Below, in pieces: positions 23,599-32,316 of a DNA stretch of 64,000 nucleotides (position 1 is its first letter; each line of letters begins with the position of its first letter). A model generated the notes under the pieces. The model was not told where the DNA came from, searched no databases, and worked only from the letters and a program-made list of their open reading frames with translations. The DNA is from Massilia arenae (GTDB lineage Bacteria; Pseudomonadota; Gammaproteobacteria; Burkholderiales; Burkholderiaceae_D). The translations under genes and the position numbers were made by a program. The stretch covers positions 1 to 64,000 of the forward strand of contig NZ_VPFD01000017.1 of NCBI RefSeq assembly GCF_008014745.1. The letters run 5' to 3'.

Positions 23599-24576
23599 TC
23601 AGGCGGCCATTGCGGCGCGGCGCCAGGCGCCCGGCCCCACGCCGTAGCGGCGCTTGAAGACACGGCTGAACGCCGCCTCGGACTGGTAGCCGACCGCTTC
23701 GCCGATCGCCGCGATCGGCCGGGTGTCGCGCGCCAGCCACTGCGCGGCCTGGGTCATGCGCAACTGTACCAATGCATCGAGCGGCGTTGTCCCCGCCAAT
23801 TGGCGGAACAGGCGCGCGAAGGTGGCGCGTGACATGAAGCAGGCCGCCGCCAGCTCTTCCACCAGCCAGGAGCGGTCCAGTTGCGCCAGCATCAGGCGCA
23901 GCGCGGGACCAAGGCGGCGGTCGGCGAGCACCGCCAGCAGGCCCGGCGTGGTCGGACTGTCGTCGAGCCAGGCGCGCAGCAGCAGCGTGAACAGCGCCCC
24001 GGACAGTTGCGCCACCACGGCTGCGGCGCCGGGGCGGGCGCTGTCGGCTTCGCTGCGCAGCATCGTCACCAGCGCCAGCAGGCCCGCGAAGTCGGGGCGT
24101 GAAGAGGCGTGCACGACGATCATGGCGGGCAGCGCCGGCTGCAGGACGCGGCGTGCGCCGTCGTCGAACACGAACTGGCCGCACAGGATGCCGGTCGGCG
24201 CGCCGTCGCCGCCATTGGCGACCCAGCGCAGCGGCGCCGGGCCCGGCACGTCCGTCAGCGGACGCGCCTGCTCCGGCGGGCCCGCATACAAGCGGTGCGC
24301 GCCGCCCTGCGGGAAGACGACGATGTCGCCGGCGCGCAGGGCGATCCGTTCGCCGCTGGGCGTGTCGACCGCGGCTTCGCCCTCGACGATCAGGTGGTAG
24401 GGCGCCACGCCGGCGCTGGCCGCCGGCTGCTCCAGCACCCACGGCGCGGCCAGCGCGCAGCGGATGTCGAGCGAGGTGCGCAGGGTGAACAGCGACAGCA
24501 GGCGGCTGAGCGCATCGATGCCCTGGGCCGCGCCGCCGTCGGCCGCCTCGGGCCTATTGCGCAGCCCAGCCTCCAT
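23599..24576 (-). CDS. AraC family transcriptional regulator with cupin domain
   Basis: A 325-residue regulator. The N-terminal part (about 40-190) is a cupin_6-type sensor: APYHLIVEGEAAV, LRAGDIVVFPQGGAHRLYAG. The C-terminal AraC double helix-turn-helix covers about 225-320, with WLVEELAAACFMSRATFARLFRQLAG (split) and IAAIGEAVGYQSEAAFSRVFKRRYG. The start overlaps the end of the 3-hydroxybutyrate dehydrogenase gene by 23 nt and no good ribosome site is seen, so it may be translated by coupling. It probably responds to a metabolite of the neighbouring dehydrogenase pathway. Confidence 0.85.
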   Translation of the reverse strand: MEAGLRNRPEAADGGAAQGIDALSRLLSLFTLRTSLDIRCALAAPWVLEQPAASAGVAPYHLIVEGEAAVDTPSGERIALRAGDIVVFPQGGAHRLYAGPPEQARPLTDVPGPAPLRWVANGGDGAPTGILCGQFVFDDGARRVLQPALPAMIVVHASSRPDFAGLLALVTMLRSEADSARPGAAAVVAQLSGALFTLLLRAWLDDSPTTPGLLAVLADRRLGPALRLMLAQLDRSWLVEELAAACFMSRATFARLFRQLAGTTPLDALVQLRMTQAAQWLARDTRPIAAIGEAVGYQSEAAFSRVFKRRYGVGPGAWRRAAMAA

Positions 24577-25348
24577 CCATATTCCAGGCCACGCCGCGCA
24601 CCTGGGCGGCGGCCGGGCTGCAGAAGAACACGGCCAGCGCGCCCAGTTCTTCCGGGGTCACGAATTCGCCCGAGGGCTGCTTTTCGGACAGCAGGGCCCT
24701 GCGTGCGGCGTCGTTGTCCAGGCCCTCGCGCGCGGCGCGTTCGTCGACCTGTTTCTGCACCAGCGGGGTCAGCACGAAGCCGGGGCAGATCGCATTCGCG
24801 GTCACGCCGGTCTGCGCCGTCTCGAGCGCCGTCACCTTGGTGAAGCCGACCAGGCCGTGCTTGGCGGCGACGTAGGCCGATTTCTGGCTCGATCCCACCA
24901 GGCCGTGCACCGACGCCAGGTTGATGATGCGGCCCCAGTTTTTCTGCTTCATGCCGGGCAGGGCCAGGCGGGTCGTGTGGAAGGCCGAGCTGAGGTTGAT
25001 GGCGATGATGGCGTCCCATTTCTCGGTGGGGAAGTCCTCGACCGCGGCCACATGCTGGATGCCGGCGTTGTTGACCAGGACGTCGATCCCGCCGAATTTT
25101 TCGTTGGCGAAGGCCATCAAGGCCTCGATTTCCTCTGGCTTGGACATGTCGGCGTTGTGGTAGGCCGTCTGCACCCCGAATTCGGCGCCGATGTCGGTGT
25201 ACAGCTTCTCGATCTGCTGGGCGTCGCCGAAGCCGTTGAACACGATGTTGGCGCCCTGTTCGGCCAGCGAGCGCGCGATTCCGAGCCCGATGCCGGAGGT
25301 CGAACCGGTGACGAGAGCCGTTTTGCCAACTAGCATGGTGGATTTCAT
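24554..25348 (-). CDS. 3-hydroxybutyrate dehydrogenase (short-chain dehydrogenase)
   Basis: A 264-residue SDR enzyme. The cofactor motif TGSTSGIG is at about 13-20, NNAG near 95, and the catalytic Ser/Tyr/Lys set includes SVHGLVGSSQKSAYVAAK with Y-x3-K near 158. The sequence closely follows bacterial D-3-hydroxybutyrate dehydrogenases, including the C-terminal NMDGGW ending. It oxidises 3-hydroxybutyrate to acetoacetate with NAD+, which ScoAB (17041-18411) would activate. AGAGGAC lies before the ATG at 25348. Divergent from an alpha/beta hydrolase gene. Confidence 0.88.
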   Translation of the reverse strand: MKSTMLVGKTALVTGSTSGIGLGIARSLAEQGANIVFNGFGDAQQIEKLYTDIGAEFGVQTAYHNADMSKPEEIEALMAFANEKFGGIDVLVNNAGIQHVAAVEDFPTEKWDAIIAINLSSAFHTTRLALPGMKQKNWGRIINLASVHGLVGSSQKSAYVAAKHGLVGFTKVTALETAQTGVTANAICPGFVLTPLVQKQVDERAAREGLDNDAARRALLSEKQPSGEFVTPEELGALAVFFCSPAAAQVRGVAWNMDGGWAAQ

Positions 25349-25480
25349 TGTGTCCTCTATGTGAAGGTGATCGGGGGAACTTCCTAAGAATTGGTAGAAT
25401 TCTAATCGCAACGCCATCGCAATGGTGAATTGCACAGCCGCCGCCAACCGGCGGGTCCATATTGTCATCACGGAGTCACG
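25349..25480. promoter_or_regulatory. Divergent promoter region with palindrome TAGAATTCTA
   Basis: The 132-nt gap between the dehydrogenase and hydrolase genes is locally AT-rich around 25380-25410. It contains a perfect 10-bp palindrome TAGAATTCTA at 25395-25404. It must contain promoters for both directions, but no pair of elements is clear. Confidence 0.35.
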
Positions 25481-26377
25481 ATGTCTGAACCCAGATTAAA
25501 AAGCGTCCAGTGCAGCTCGCCCGCCGGGCTGCACCGCGTCGCCTATAAGGAATGGGGCGACGCGGACAATCCGAAGGTGCTGGTCTGCGTGCACGGCGTG
25601 ACCCGCGTCGGCGACGATTTCGACCATCTGGCGCGCGCCCTGTGCGATGAATACCGTGTGGTGTGCCCGGACATCGTGGGGCGCGGGCGCTCGGAGCGCC
25701 TGCGCGACCCGGCCTATTACACGGTGCCGCAATACGTGGCCGATATGGTGACGCTGATCGCGCGCGTCACAGCCGGCGCCAGCGCCGGGGGTGGGCCAGA
25801 CGACGAAGGAGTAGCCTGGTTCGGCACCTCGATGGGCGGCCTGATCGGCATGGCGCTGGCCGCGCTCGAGGGTAATCCGGTGCGCAGGTTCGTGCTCAAC
25901 GATATCGGGCCGGTGCTCGATGGCGCCGCGCTGCGGCGCATCGGCGACTACATCGGCCAGGACCTGCGCTTCCCCAGCTTCGCCGCCGGGGCCGATTTCG
26001 TGAAAACGGTGTCGGCATCCTTCGGCCCCCATTCCGACGACGAATGGCGCAAGCTGGCGGCCGACGTCCTGCGCGAGGGGCGGGATGGCCAGTGGGAGCG
26101 CCACTACGACTTGAACCTGGCGCAGCCGTTTCGCGCCATCACGCTGGAAGGCGCGGCCCAGGACGAGGCCGCGCTGTGGGCGGCCTGGGACGCGATCCGC
26201 TGCCCGACCCTGCTGGTGCGCGGCGAGCAGTCCGACCTGCTGTCGCGCGAGACGGCGCAGCAGATGACGCAGCGCGGACCGCGTCCGCGCCTGGTCGAGA
26301 TCCCCGGGGTGGGCCATGCGCCGACCTTCGTGCATGACGACCAGATCGCGATTGCGCGCGCGTTCTTAGTTGGCTGA
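25481..26377 (+). CDS. Alpha/beta-hydrolase
   Basis: A 298-residue alpha/beta-hydrolase fold enzyme. The oxyanion region VCVHGVTRVGDDF is near residue 30-42. The nucleophile elbow GTSMGG has S117 as catalytic serine. The acid is probably within LLVRGEQSDLL (about 245), and H280 in GVGHAP is the base. The substrate is unknown; next to 3-hydroxybutyrate dehydrogenase it might be an oligomer or lactone hydrolase, which is inference. CGGAG precedes the ATG. The stop codon lies inside a 12-bp tandem duplication. Confidence 0.82.
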   Translation: MSEPRLKSVQCSSPAGLHRVAYKEWGDADNPKVLVCVHGVTRVGDDFDHLARALCDEYRVVCPDIVGRGRSERLRDPAYYTVPQYVADMVTLIARVTAGASAGGGPDDEGVAWFGTSMGGLIGMALAALEGNPVRRFVLNDIGPVLDGAALRRIGDYIGQDLRFPSFAAGADFVKTVSASFGPHSDDEWRKLAADVLREGRDGQWERHYDLNLAQPFRAITLEGAAQDEAALWAAWDAIRCPTLLVRGEQSDLLSRETAQQMTQRGPRPRLVEIPGVGHAPTFVHDDQIAIARAFLVG

Positions 26378-26391
26378 ATAGTTGGCTGAAT
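26368..26391 (+). repeat. 12-bp tandem duplication across the hydrolase stop codon
   Basis: AGTTGGCTGAAT occurs at 26368-26379 and again at 26380-26391. The first copy holds the hydrolase's TGA stop, so the original gene end has been copied. Confidence 0.9.
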
Positions 26392-26422
26392 ATTTACCTT
26401 TTCGACATAGAAGAAAGAGATC

Positions 26423-26773
26423 ATGGAAATCAAACGACTGCATGTAGGCAAACGACTGTCCGAAGTAGCGATCCACAACGACACCATCTACCTGGCCGGC
26501 CAGATCGCCGAAGACACCAGCCAGGGCATCGAGGAGCAGATGCGCGAAGTGCTGGGTCACGTCGACCGCCTGCTGGGCGAGGCCGGCAGCGACAAGACCT
26601 GCATCCTCTCCTGCCAGATCTTCATTTCCAGCATGGACAACTTCCCCGGCATGAACAGCGTCTGGGACGAGTGGGTGGCGCAGGGCCATACCCCGCCGCG
26701 CGCGACCGTCGAAGCGAAGCTCGCCAACCCCGCCTGCCTGGTCGAGGTCTGCGTCATCGCCGGCCTGCGCTAA
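26423..26773 (+). CDS. Rid family (RidA/YoaB-like) protein
   Basis: A 116-residue protein with the YjgF/Rid fold: IYLAGQIAEDTSQGIEEQM, CILSCQIFISSMDNFPGMNSVWDEW and the ending RATVEAKLANPACLVEVCVIA. The conserved arginine in PPRATVEA that binds the imine substrate in RidA is present. Such proteins hydrolyse reactive enamine/imine intermediates; the sequence appears closer to the YoaB subgroup than to canonical RidA. AGAAAGAG lies before the ATG. It is followed after 14 nt by relA. Confidence 0.85.
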   Translation: MEIKRLHVGKRLSEVAIHNDTIYLAGQIAEDTSQGIEEQMREVLGHVDRLLGEAGSDKTCILSCQIFISSMDNFPGMNSVWDEWVAQGHTPPRATVEAKLANPACLVEVCVIAGLR

Positions 26774-26787
26774 GGCAGCGCCGTCGT

Positions 26788-29028
26788 ATGGTATCGACCG
26801 CCCTGCTGGGCGACGTCAACAGCGGCCTGGTCCAGGGACTGGGGCAGGAGGACTGCGTGCGCGTGCACGCGGCGCTCGAGTACGCGGCCGCGGGCTATGG
26901 CGAACGGGTTGCGGCCTCGGGCCAGGGCGCCTTCGAGTTCTCGCTCGGCGCGGCCGGCACCCTGGCCTACCTGAACACCGACGCCGAGACCCGCATCGCG
27001 GGCCTCTTGTTCGAGCTGGCGCTGATGGATCCTTCCACCTTCGGACGCATCGAGGAGCGCTTTGGCCCCGAGGTGGCGGCGCTGGTGCAGGGCGTGCACC
27101 AGCTGATCCGCCTGCGCGACCTGACCGCCGGCCAGGCGCCGGTGGGCAGCGGCAAGAACGCGGCCCAGCAGGCCGCGGCCCAGAACGAAACGCTGCGCAA
27201 GATGCTGCTGGCGATGGCCACCGACATGCGCGTGGTCCTGATGCGCCTGGCCTCGTGCGCCGCCACCTTGCGCTACTTCGCCGAACATAAACGCTTCGAC
27301 GAGGTCACGCGCGCCTATGGCCGCGAAGTGCTGGATTTCTATGCGCCGCTGGCCAACCGGCTCGGCATCTGGCAACTGAAATGGGAGCTGGAAGACCTGG
27401 CTTTCCGCTTCATCGAGCCGGACACCTATAAACGCATCGCCAAGATGCTCGAAGAGAAGCGCATGTCGCGCGAGAGCTTCGTGGCCTCGTCGATCGCGCG
27501 CCTGCAAAACGAACTGGCCGCGGCCGGCATCAAGGCCGACGTCTCGGGACGGCCGAAGCACATCTACAGCATCTGGAGCAAGATGCGCGGCAAGGAGCTC
27601 GATTTCTCGGAGCTCTATGACGTGCGCGCCTTCCGCGTGATCGTGCCCGACATCAAGACCTGCTACACGGTGCTGGGCGTGATCCACAATATCTGGACCC
27701 CGGTGCCGAAGGAGTTCGACGACTACATCTCGCGGCCCAAGCCGAACGGCTACCGCTCGCTGCACACGGTGGTGACGGCCGACGACGGCCGTCCGCTCGA
27801 AGTGCAGATCCGCACGCAAGAGATGCACAACTTCGCCGAGTACGGCATCGCCGCCCACTGGCGCTACAAGGAAGAGGGCGGCTCCAACTTCAAGAGCCAG
27901 GCCTATGACGAGAAGATCGCCTGGCTGCGCCAGCTGCTGGCCTGGAAGACCGACGTCACCGACGCCGTGGCCGGCCAGGAAGACCTGCAGAAGGAATGGG
28001 TCGAGAAGCTCAAGGCGACCAGCCTGGACGACCGCATCTTCGTGCTGACGCCGCAGGCGCGGGTGCTGGAGCTGCCGGTCGGCGCAACGCCGATCGACTT
28101 CGCCTATCACCTGCACAGCGACGTCGGCCACCGCTGCCGCGGCGCCAAGATCGACGGCACGATGGTGCCGCTGAATACCCAGCTCAAGAACGGCCAGACC
28201 TGCGAGATCATCACCGCCAAGGGTGGCGCCGCCGGCCAGGGGCCGTCGCGCGACTGGCTCAGTCCCGGCTATGCGGCCAGCAGCCGCACCCGCTCCAAGA
28301 TCCGCGCCTGGTTCCACGCCCTGGACCAGGCCGAGACCCTGGCCCAGGGCCGCGCTGCGGTCGAGAAATCTCTCCAGCGCGAGGGCAAGACCGCGGTCAA
28401 CCTCGAGCTGCTGGCGCAGAAGCTGGGCTTCGCCAAGGTGGACGAACTGTTCATCGAGGTCGGCAAGGACAAATTCAGCCTGCGCCACGTGGAAGCGGCG
28501 CTGCATGAAGGCGCCGAGCCGGCTCCCGTCGAAGACGCGGCGGTGGTCAATAAAAGCCGTGCATCGAGCGTGGAGCAGGGCGCCAAGTCGGGCGTGCTGG
28601 TGGTGGGCACCGAGGGGCTGATGACGGTGCTGGCCAAGTGCTGCAAACCAGCGCCGCCGGACCCGATCGTCGGTTTCGTCACGCGCGGCAAGGGCGTCTC
28701 GATCCATCGCCTCAGTTGCAAGAACTTCGCCGAGATGCAGGCCAAGTCGCCCGAGCGCGTGATCCACGTCGAGTGGGGGATGGCCGGGGTCGAAACCGTG
28801 TACCCGGTCGACCTGTTCATCCTGGCGCAAGACCGGCAAGGCCTGCTGCGCGACATCTCCGAGGTGTTCTCGCGCGAGAAGATCAATGTGATCGGGGTGA
28901 ATACCCAAAGCGCCAAGGGGCAGGCGCGCATGGTGTTCACGGCGGAGATCGGGTCGACGGCGCAGGCGCAGAAGGCGCTGGCGGCGATCATGGAGGTGTC
29001 GGGGGTGATGGAGGCGAGGAGGCAGTAG
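26788..29028 (+). CDS. relA: GTP pyrophosphokinase RelA (monofunctional (p)ppGpp synthetase I)
   Basis: A 746-residue RSH protein that makes (p)ppGpp on starved ribosomes. The N-terminal hydrolase-like region (about 60-180) has lost the HD motif (GLLFELALMDPSTF). The synthetase domain begins near YSIWSKMRGKELDF (about 259) and has EFDDYISRPKPNGYRSLHTVV; the acidic E-x-D-D form is typical of monofunctional RelA rather than SpoT. A TGS domain (about 414-475), a zinc-finger/CC region with KCCKPAPPDPIVG and a C-terminal ACT domain (about 674-746) follow. AAGGCAG precedes the ATG at 26788. Confidence 0.93.
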   Translation: MVSTALLGDVNSGLVQGLGQEDCVRVHAALEYAAAGYGERVAASGQGAFEFSLGAAGTLAYLNTDAETRIAGLLFELALMDPSTFGRIEERFGPEVAALVQGVHQLIRLRDLTAGQAPVGSGKNAAQQAAAQNETLRKMLLAMATDMRVVLMRLASCAATLRYFAEHKRFDEVTRAYGREVLDFYAPLANRLGIWQLKWELEDLAFRFIEPDTYKRIAKMLEEKRMSRESFVASSIARLQNELAAAGIKADVSGRPKHIYSIWSKMRGKELDFSELYDVRAFRVIVPDIKTCYTVLGVIHNIWTPVPKEFDDYISRPKPNGYRSLHTVVTADDGRPLEVQIRTQEMHNFAEYGIAAHWRYKEEGGSNFKSQAYDEKIAWLRQLLAWKTDVTDAVAGQEDLQKEWVEKLKATSLDDRIFVLTPQARVLELPVGATPIDFAYHLHSDVGHRCRGAKIDGTMVPLNTQLKNGQTCEIITAKGGAAGQGPSRDWLSPGYAASSRTRSKIRAWFHALDQAETLAQGRAAVEKSLQREGKTAVNLELLAQKLGFAKVDELFIEVGKDKFSLRHVEAALHEGAEPAPVEDAAVVNKSRASSVEQGAKSGVLVVGTEGLMTVLAKCCKPAPPDPIVGFVTRGKGVSIHRLSCKNFAEMQAKSPERVIHVEWGMAGVETVYPVDLFILAQDRQGLLRDISEVFSREKINVIGVNTQSAKGQARMVFTAEIGSTAQAQKALAAIMEVSGVMEARRQ

Positions 29029-29040
29029 GTGTGCGTGCAG

Positions 29041-29154
29041 ACTTGGGTTCCCGCCTGCGCGGGAACGACGTTGATCTAGTGATGCGCTGTGCATGCTGAT
29101 CAGCTTTGACCAAGTACGTATGCACGTCGTCCCCGCGCAGGCGGGGACCCAAGT
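29041..29154. repeat. REP-like inverted pair after relA
   Basis: Two 31-nt palindromic units, 29041-29071 and 29124-29154, are near-perfect reverse complements of each other. Each contains an inner hairpin around GCCTGCGCGGG / CCCGCGCAGGC. The 52-nt spacer has no gene. The sequence type (CCCGC..GCGGG with CCCA(AG) ends) is the common proteobacterial REP/BIME style. It may stabilise or terminate the relA transcript. No nearby REP-associated transposase is present. Confidence 0.8.
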
Positions 29155-29228
29155 GACATGCTCACCACGAACGTAATCATTTGTCACGAGTCCGCGCAAT
29201 CCCTTGCAACCGAAGTATCATTCTGCCC

Positions 29229-30035
29229 ATGCCGCGAACGATCCCGCCCATCGCCCAACCTACCCTGTGGCCCGCCTACCTGGCGCGCTACCTGCGCAGC
29301 TGGTGGTACATGATCCACCTGGGCGCGATCGCCGTCGTCACGGCGCTCTCGCCCTCCACCTGGCGCCGCGCGAGCTTCCACGCCACCGCGCGCCACATCC
29401 ACGCCAGCACCTGGCAGGTGCTGCCCTGGTTCACGCTGGCGTCCTGCCTGGTCAGCCTGGTCATCATCCGCATCGTGCTGGTCACGGCCAAGAGCTACGG
29501 CCTGTCCGGCCTCGCCCTCGAGATAGTGGTGCGGGTGCTGGTGCTGGAGCTGATTCCACTATCTGCGGCGCTGTTCGTGGCCCTGCGCGCCAGCATGGCC
29601 TTCGACGCCTCGGCCCTGGGTCTGGCCCGTTCCGGCCTGTCGATCCGCGCCGCCAGCGACGAAGCGCTGAGGCGCGTGCGGCGCGACCTGGTGCCGCAGC
29701 TGATCGCCAATGCGGTGGCGGTGCTGTCCCTGGCGATGGTCACGTCGATCATCGTGCTGCTGCTGGCCTACCTGAACGTGTATGGCCTGTCGCCCTGGGG
29801 CATCCCCGACTACACCCGCACCGTGGGCCGCGTGTTCGCGCCGGTGGTGACGGCCGGCTTCGTGCTCAAGACGGTGCTGTTCGGCCTGGCCGTGGCCCTG
29901 ATCCCCACTGCCGCCGTGCTCGAATTGCAGCGCTATCCGCGCGCCCTGGCCACCAGCGTGCAGCCCGGCGCGTTGCGCCTGCTGTTCGTGCTGATCGTGA
30001 TCGAGGCCGGCTCGCTGGCCCTGAAATACATCTGA
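29229..30035 (+). CDS. MlaE-like ABC transporter permease
   Basis: A 268-residue membrane protein with about five or six helices: 34-55, 70-95, 100-130, 165-195, 210-240 and the C-terminal end. Its content and position before an MCE gene fit the MlaE/YrbE permease family for intermembrane lipid transport. The loop that touches the ATPase is poorly conserved (ASMAFDASALGLARSG), so it is a divergent member. The ATG at 29229 was chosen because the longer form would start inside the REP-flanking region; its ribosome site is weak. No ATPase gene lies nearby. Confidence 0.75.
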   Translation: MPRTIPPIAQPTLWPAYLARYLRSWWYMIHLGAIAVVTALSPSTWRRASFHATARHIHASTWQVLPWFTLASCLVSLVIIRIVLVTAKSYGLSGLALEIVVRVLVLELIPLSAALFVALRASMAFDASALGLARSGLSIRAASDEALRRVRRDLVPQLIANAVAVLSLAMVTSIIVLLLAYLNVYGLSPWGIPDYTRTVGRVFAPVVTAGFVLKTVLFGLAVALIPTAAVLELQRYPRALATSVQPGALRLLFVLIVIEAGSLALKYI

Positions 30036-30054
30036 ATCCTTGAAGAAGAACACC

Positions 30055-31002
30055 ATGCCGGACCTGACTCCCGATCCATCCATCCCCGACGAACCGAAGA
30101 ACGTCGAAGCCAAGGCGGTGATCCTGCTGGTGCTGCTCGGTTTCATGATCGCGGGCTTCGTGCTGTACGTGATGTACGCGCGCGGCGTGTTCGAGCCGAC
30201 CCAGCGCCTGACCCTGGTGGCCGAGGATTCGTCCGGCGTCATCCCCGGCATGGACATGACCTTCGCCGGCTTTCCGATCGGGCGCGTGCGCCAGGTCGAC
30301 CTGGGCGACGACGGCAAGGTGCAGATCACGGTCGACGTCCAGAGCAAGGATGCCAAGTGGCTGCGTGCCTCGAGCGTGTTCACGCTGGAGTCGAGCATCG
30401 TGGGCGAGACCCGCCTGCGCGCCTACACCGGCGTGCTGACCGACGCGCCGCTGCCGCCCAATTCCACCCGTACCGTGCTGCGCGGCGACGCCACCGCCGA
30501 GATCCCACGCATCGTCGCCACCGCCAGGGCGCTGCTGGAAAACCTGGAAACCATGACGGCATCGGGCTCCGACGTCAACGCCAGCCTGGCCAACCTGTCG
30601 GCGGTGACCGGGCGCATGTCGGGCCGCTACGGCGTGCTCGGTGGGGCGCTGGGCGGCGATGAAGAGGCGAAGAAGCTCATGGAAGCGCTGGACCGGGTCA
30701 ACCTTATCCTGGCCAAGGCCGACCAGCGCGTGTTCGGCAAGGCCGGCGTGATGGACGACACGCAAGCCGCGATCCGCCAGCTGGACGTGGTCCTGCAGGA
30801 CGCCAGCACCACGCTGAAGAAGGTCGACGCGGTGCTGGTCGAGGCCCAGGCGGTGGGCGCGAACACGCGCGAGGCCACCGAAGACCTGGGCGCCCTGCGC
30901 GGCGAGGTCGACGCCAGCTTGCGCAAGGTGAATCGCCTGGTCGAGGAGATTAACCGGAAATGGCCGTTCGCACGGAGTAGCCAGGAGATCAAGCTGCCAT
31001 GA
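30055..31002 (+). CDS. MCE-domain (MlaD-like) lipid transport protein
   Basis: A 315-residue inner-membrane anchored periplasmic protein. A single helix lies at about 22-43 (AVILLVLLGFMIAGFVLYVMY). The MCE domain follows at about 52-125: VAEDSSGVIPGMDMTFAGFPIGRVRQVDL. The C-terminal half is helical and predicted coiled coil (about 150-305). It should carry lipids together with the permease encoded 19 nt upstream. GAAGAAGAA precedes the ATG at 30055, preferred over a TTG at 30040. It overlaps the lipoprotein gene by ATGA. Confidence 0.83.
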   Translation: MPDLTPDPSIPDEPKNVEAKAVILLVLLGFMIAGFVLYVMYARGVFEPTQRLTLVAEDSSGVIPGMDMTFAGFPIGRVRQVDLGDDGKVQITVDVQSKDAKWLRASSVFTLESSIVGETRLRAYTGVLTDAPLPPNSTRTVLRGDATAEIPRIVATARALLENLETMTASGSDVNASLANLSAVTGRMSGRYGVLGGALGGDEEAKKLMEALDRVNLILAKADQRVFGKAGVMDDTQAAIRQLDVVLQDASTTLKKVDAVLVEAQAVGANTREATEDLGALRGEVDASLRKVNRLVEEINRKWPFARSSQEIKLP

Positions 31003-31631
31003 AGATCGCATATATAGTCATCGCAGCCGCCCTGGCAGGCTGCGCGAGCAAGCCATTGCCGCCCGACTGGCAGGCCAACGCCAAGGGCGCGCTCGACGCC
31101 TCGGTCGACGATTACCTGAAGGGCCATACGGCAGCGGCGGCATCGGAATTCCGTGAGGCGCGCGCCGAGACGGCGGCCACCGGCCGGCCCGATCGCGTGG
31201 CCCAGGTCGAGCTGGTGCGTTGCGCGGCGCAGGCGGCCAGCCTGGTGTTCGAGGATTGTCCCGGTTATGCGGCGCTGACCGCCGACGCCACGCCGGCGCA
31301 GCGTACCTACGCCGCCTACCTGGCGGGGCAGTGGGAGGGACTGGACGTGGCGCTGCTGCCCGAGCAGCATCGCGCCGTGGTCGGCGGTGGAGCGCTGGAC
31401 AAGATCGAAGACCCGCTGTCGCGCATGGTTGCGGCCGGGGCGCTGTTCAAGGCCGGGCGCATGACGCCGCAGGGCATCGAGTTGGCGGCCGACACGGCGT
31501 CGAACCAGGGCTGGCGCCGGCCCTTGCTGGCCTGGCTCGGGGTGCAGGAGCAGCGTGCCAGGGCCGCCGGCGACACGGCGGCGGTCGAGGGCATCCGGCG
31601 CCGCATCGCGCTGGTCTCGGGCGAGAACTAG
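30999..31631 (+). CDS. Lipoprotein of the MCE operon
   Basis: A 210-residue predicted lipoprotein with lipobox AALAGC (C15). The mature part is Ala-rich and helical (for example AVVGGGALDKIEDPLSRM), resembling TPR-like repeats, and contains three cysteines in the region 74-90. No family is recognised. Coupling by ATGA to the MCE gene points to a role in the same transport system, perhaps as its outer-membrane partner, in place of the usual auxiliary lipoprotein. Confidence 0.7.
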   Translation: MKIAYIVIAAALAGCASKPLPPDWQANAKGALDASVDDYLKGHTAAAASEFREARAETAATGRPDRVAQVELVRCAAQAASLVFEDCPGYAALTADATPAQRTYAAYLAGQWEGLDVALLPEQHRAVVGGGALDKIEDPLSRMVAAGALFKAGRMTPQGIELAADTASNQGWRRPLLAWLGVQEQRARAAGDTAAVEGIRRRIALVSGEN

Positions 31632-31777
31632 CGGTCTGCCGGCGGGGTGCCCGGACTATTCGTCGTTATGCGTATGTAAACCTTGGTTAATCGATCGTTT
31701 GATCCGGTGGCGATGGTCGTAAGCTGGGTGGTATCCGATCAAGCCGACGGCACCTCACCCATACCATGGAGCAGATC

Positions 31778-32308
31778 ATGACGACCCGCATCGATTCCCC
31801 CAGTCCCTACCGCGTGCAAGGCGCGATTACTTCCCTTGGCGAGTTGGCCAGAAAGCAGCCTGACCTGGCCTTCAAGATGCCCGACGAACTGGTCGCCGAG
31901 GTCAAGCTGCACGAGGAACAGATGGCCGCGCGCTATGAGGCAGCACGGCGCTACGCCGACGCGCATCCCGACAAGATCTATGCCCAGATTACGGTGGGCG
32001 GCAATATCGTGGCGACGATTTACGATTCCGGCGTCACCCATCGGGAGCGTGGCGCCTATGGGGCGCAACTGAGCGATGGCGGCGCCGGCCTGGCCCTTGC
32101 CGATGCCAGGATCGCCGATATCCTCAAGGCAGTGCCGGGAGAAGTGAAGTACAGCGATTTCACCGACCCGGGAGGGCGTTCGGCGCGCAGTGCGCCCGAG
32201 TCGGCCCTGCCCAAGGTGACGGCGCGTAGCCTGATGCAAATCATGCAGGACATGGACTGGCAACTGGCGCGGGCGCGCATGGGCGACGACGGCACGCCCG
32301 CGGCCTGA
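31778..32308 (+). CDS. Hypothetical protein
   Basis: A 176-residue soluble protein of unknown function. It has no signal peptide or membrane helix. The middle YAQITVGGNIVATIYDSGVTH looks like a beta-hairpin, while the ends are helical (ELVAEVKLHEEQMAARYEAARRYADAHP). The ATG at 31778 was preferred to 31766 because GGAG lies 6 nt before it. It stands alone and ends 8 nt from the stop of the convergent flavoprotein gene. Confidence 0.65.
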   Translation: MTTRIDSPSPYRVQGAITSLGELARKQPDLAFKMPDELVAEVKLHEEQMAARYEAARRYADAHPDKIYAQITVGGNIVATIYDSGVTHRERGAYGAQLSDGGAGLALADARIADILKAVPGEVKYSDFTDPGGRSARSAPESALPKVTARSLMQIMQDMDWQLARARMGDDGTPAA

Positions 32309-32316
32309 TCGAGTGC

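Noticed and set aside
29041-29154. CRISPR array
   Set aside because: Only two repeat units, in inverted orientation and self-palindromic, with no cas genes; fits REP elements.
26770-29199. Long open frame opposite relA
   Set aside because: relA is unmistakable on the plus strand; the opposite frame has no recognisable domain or ribosome site.
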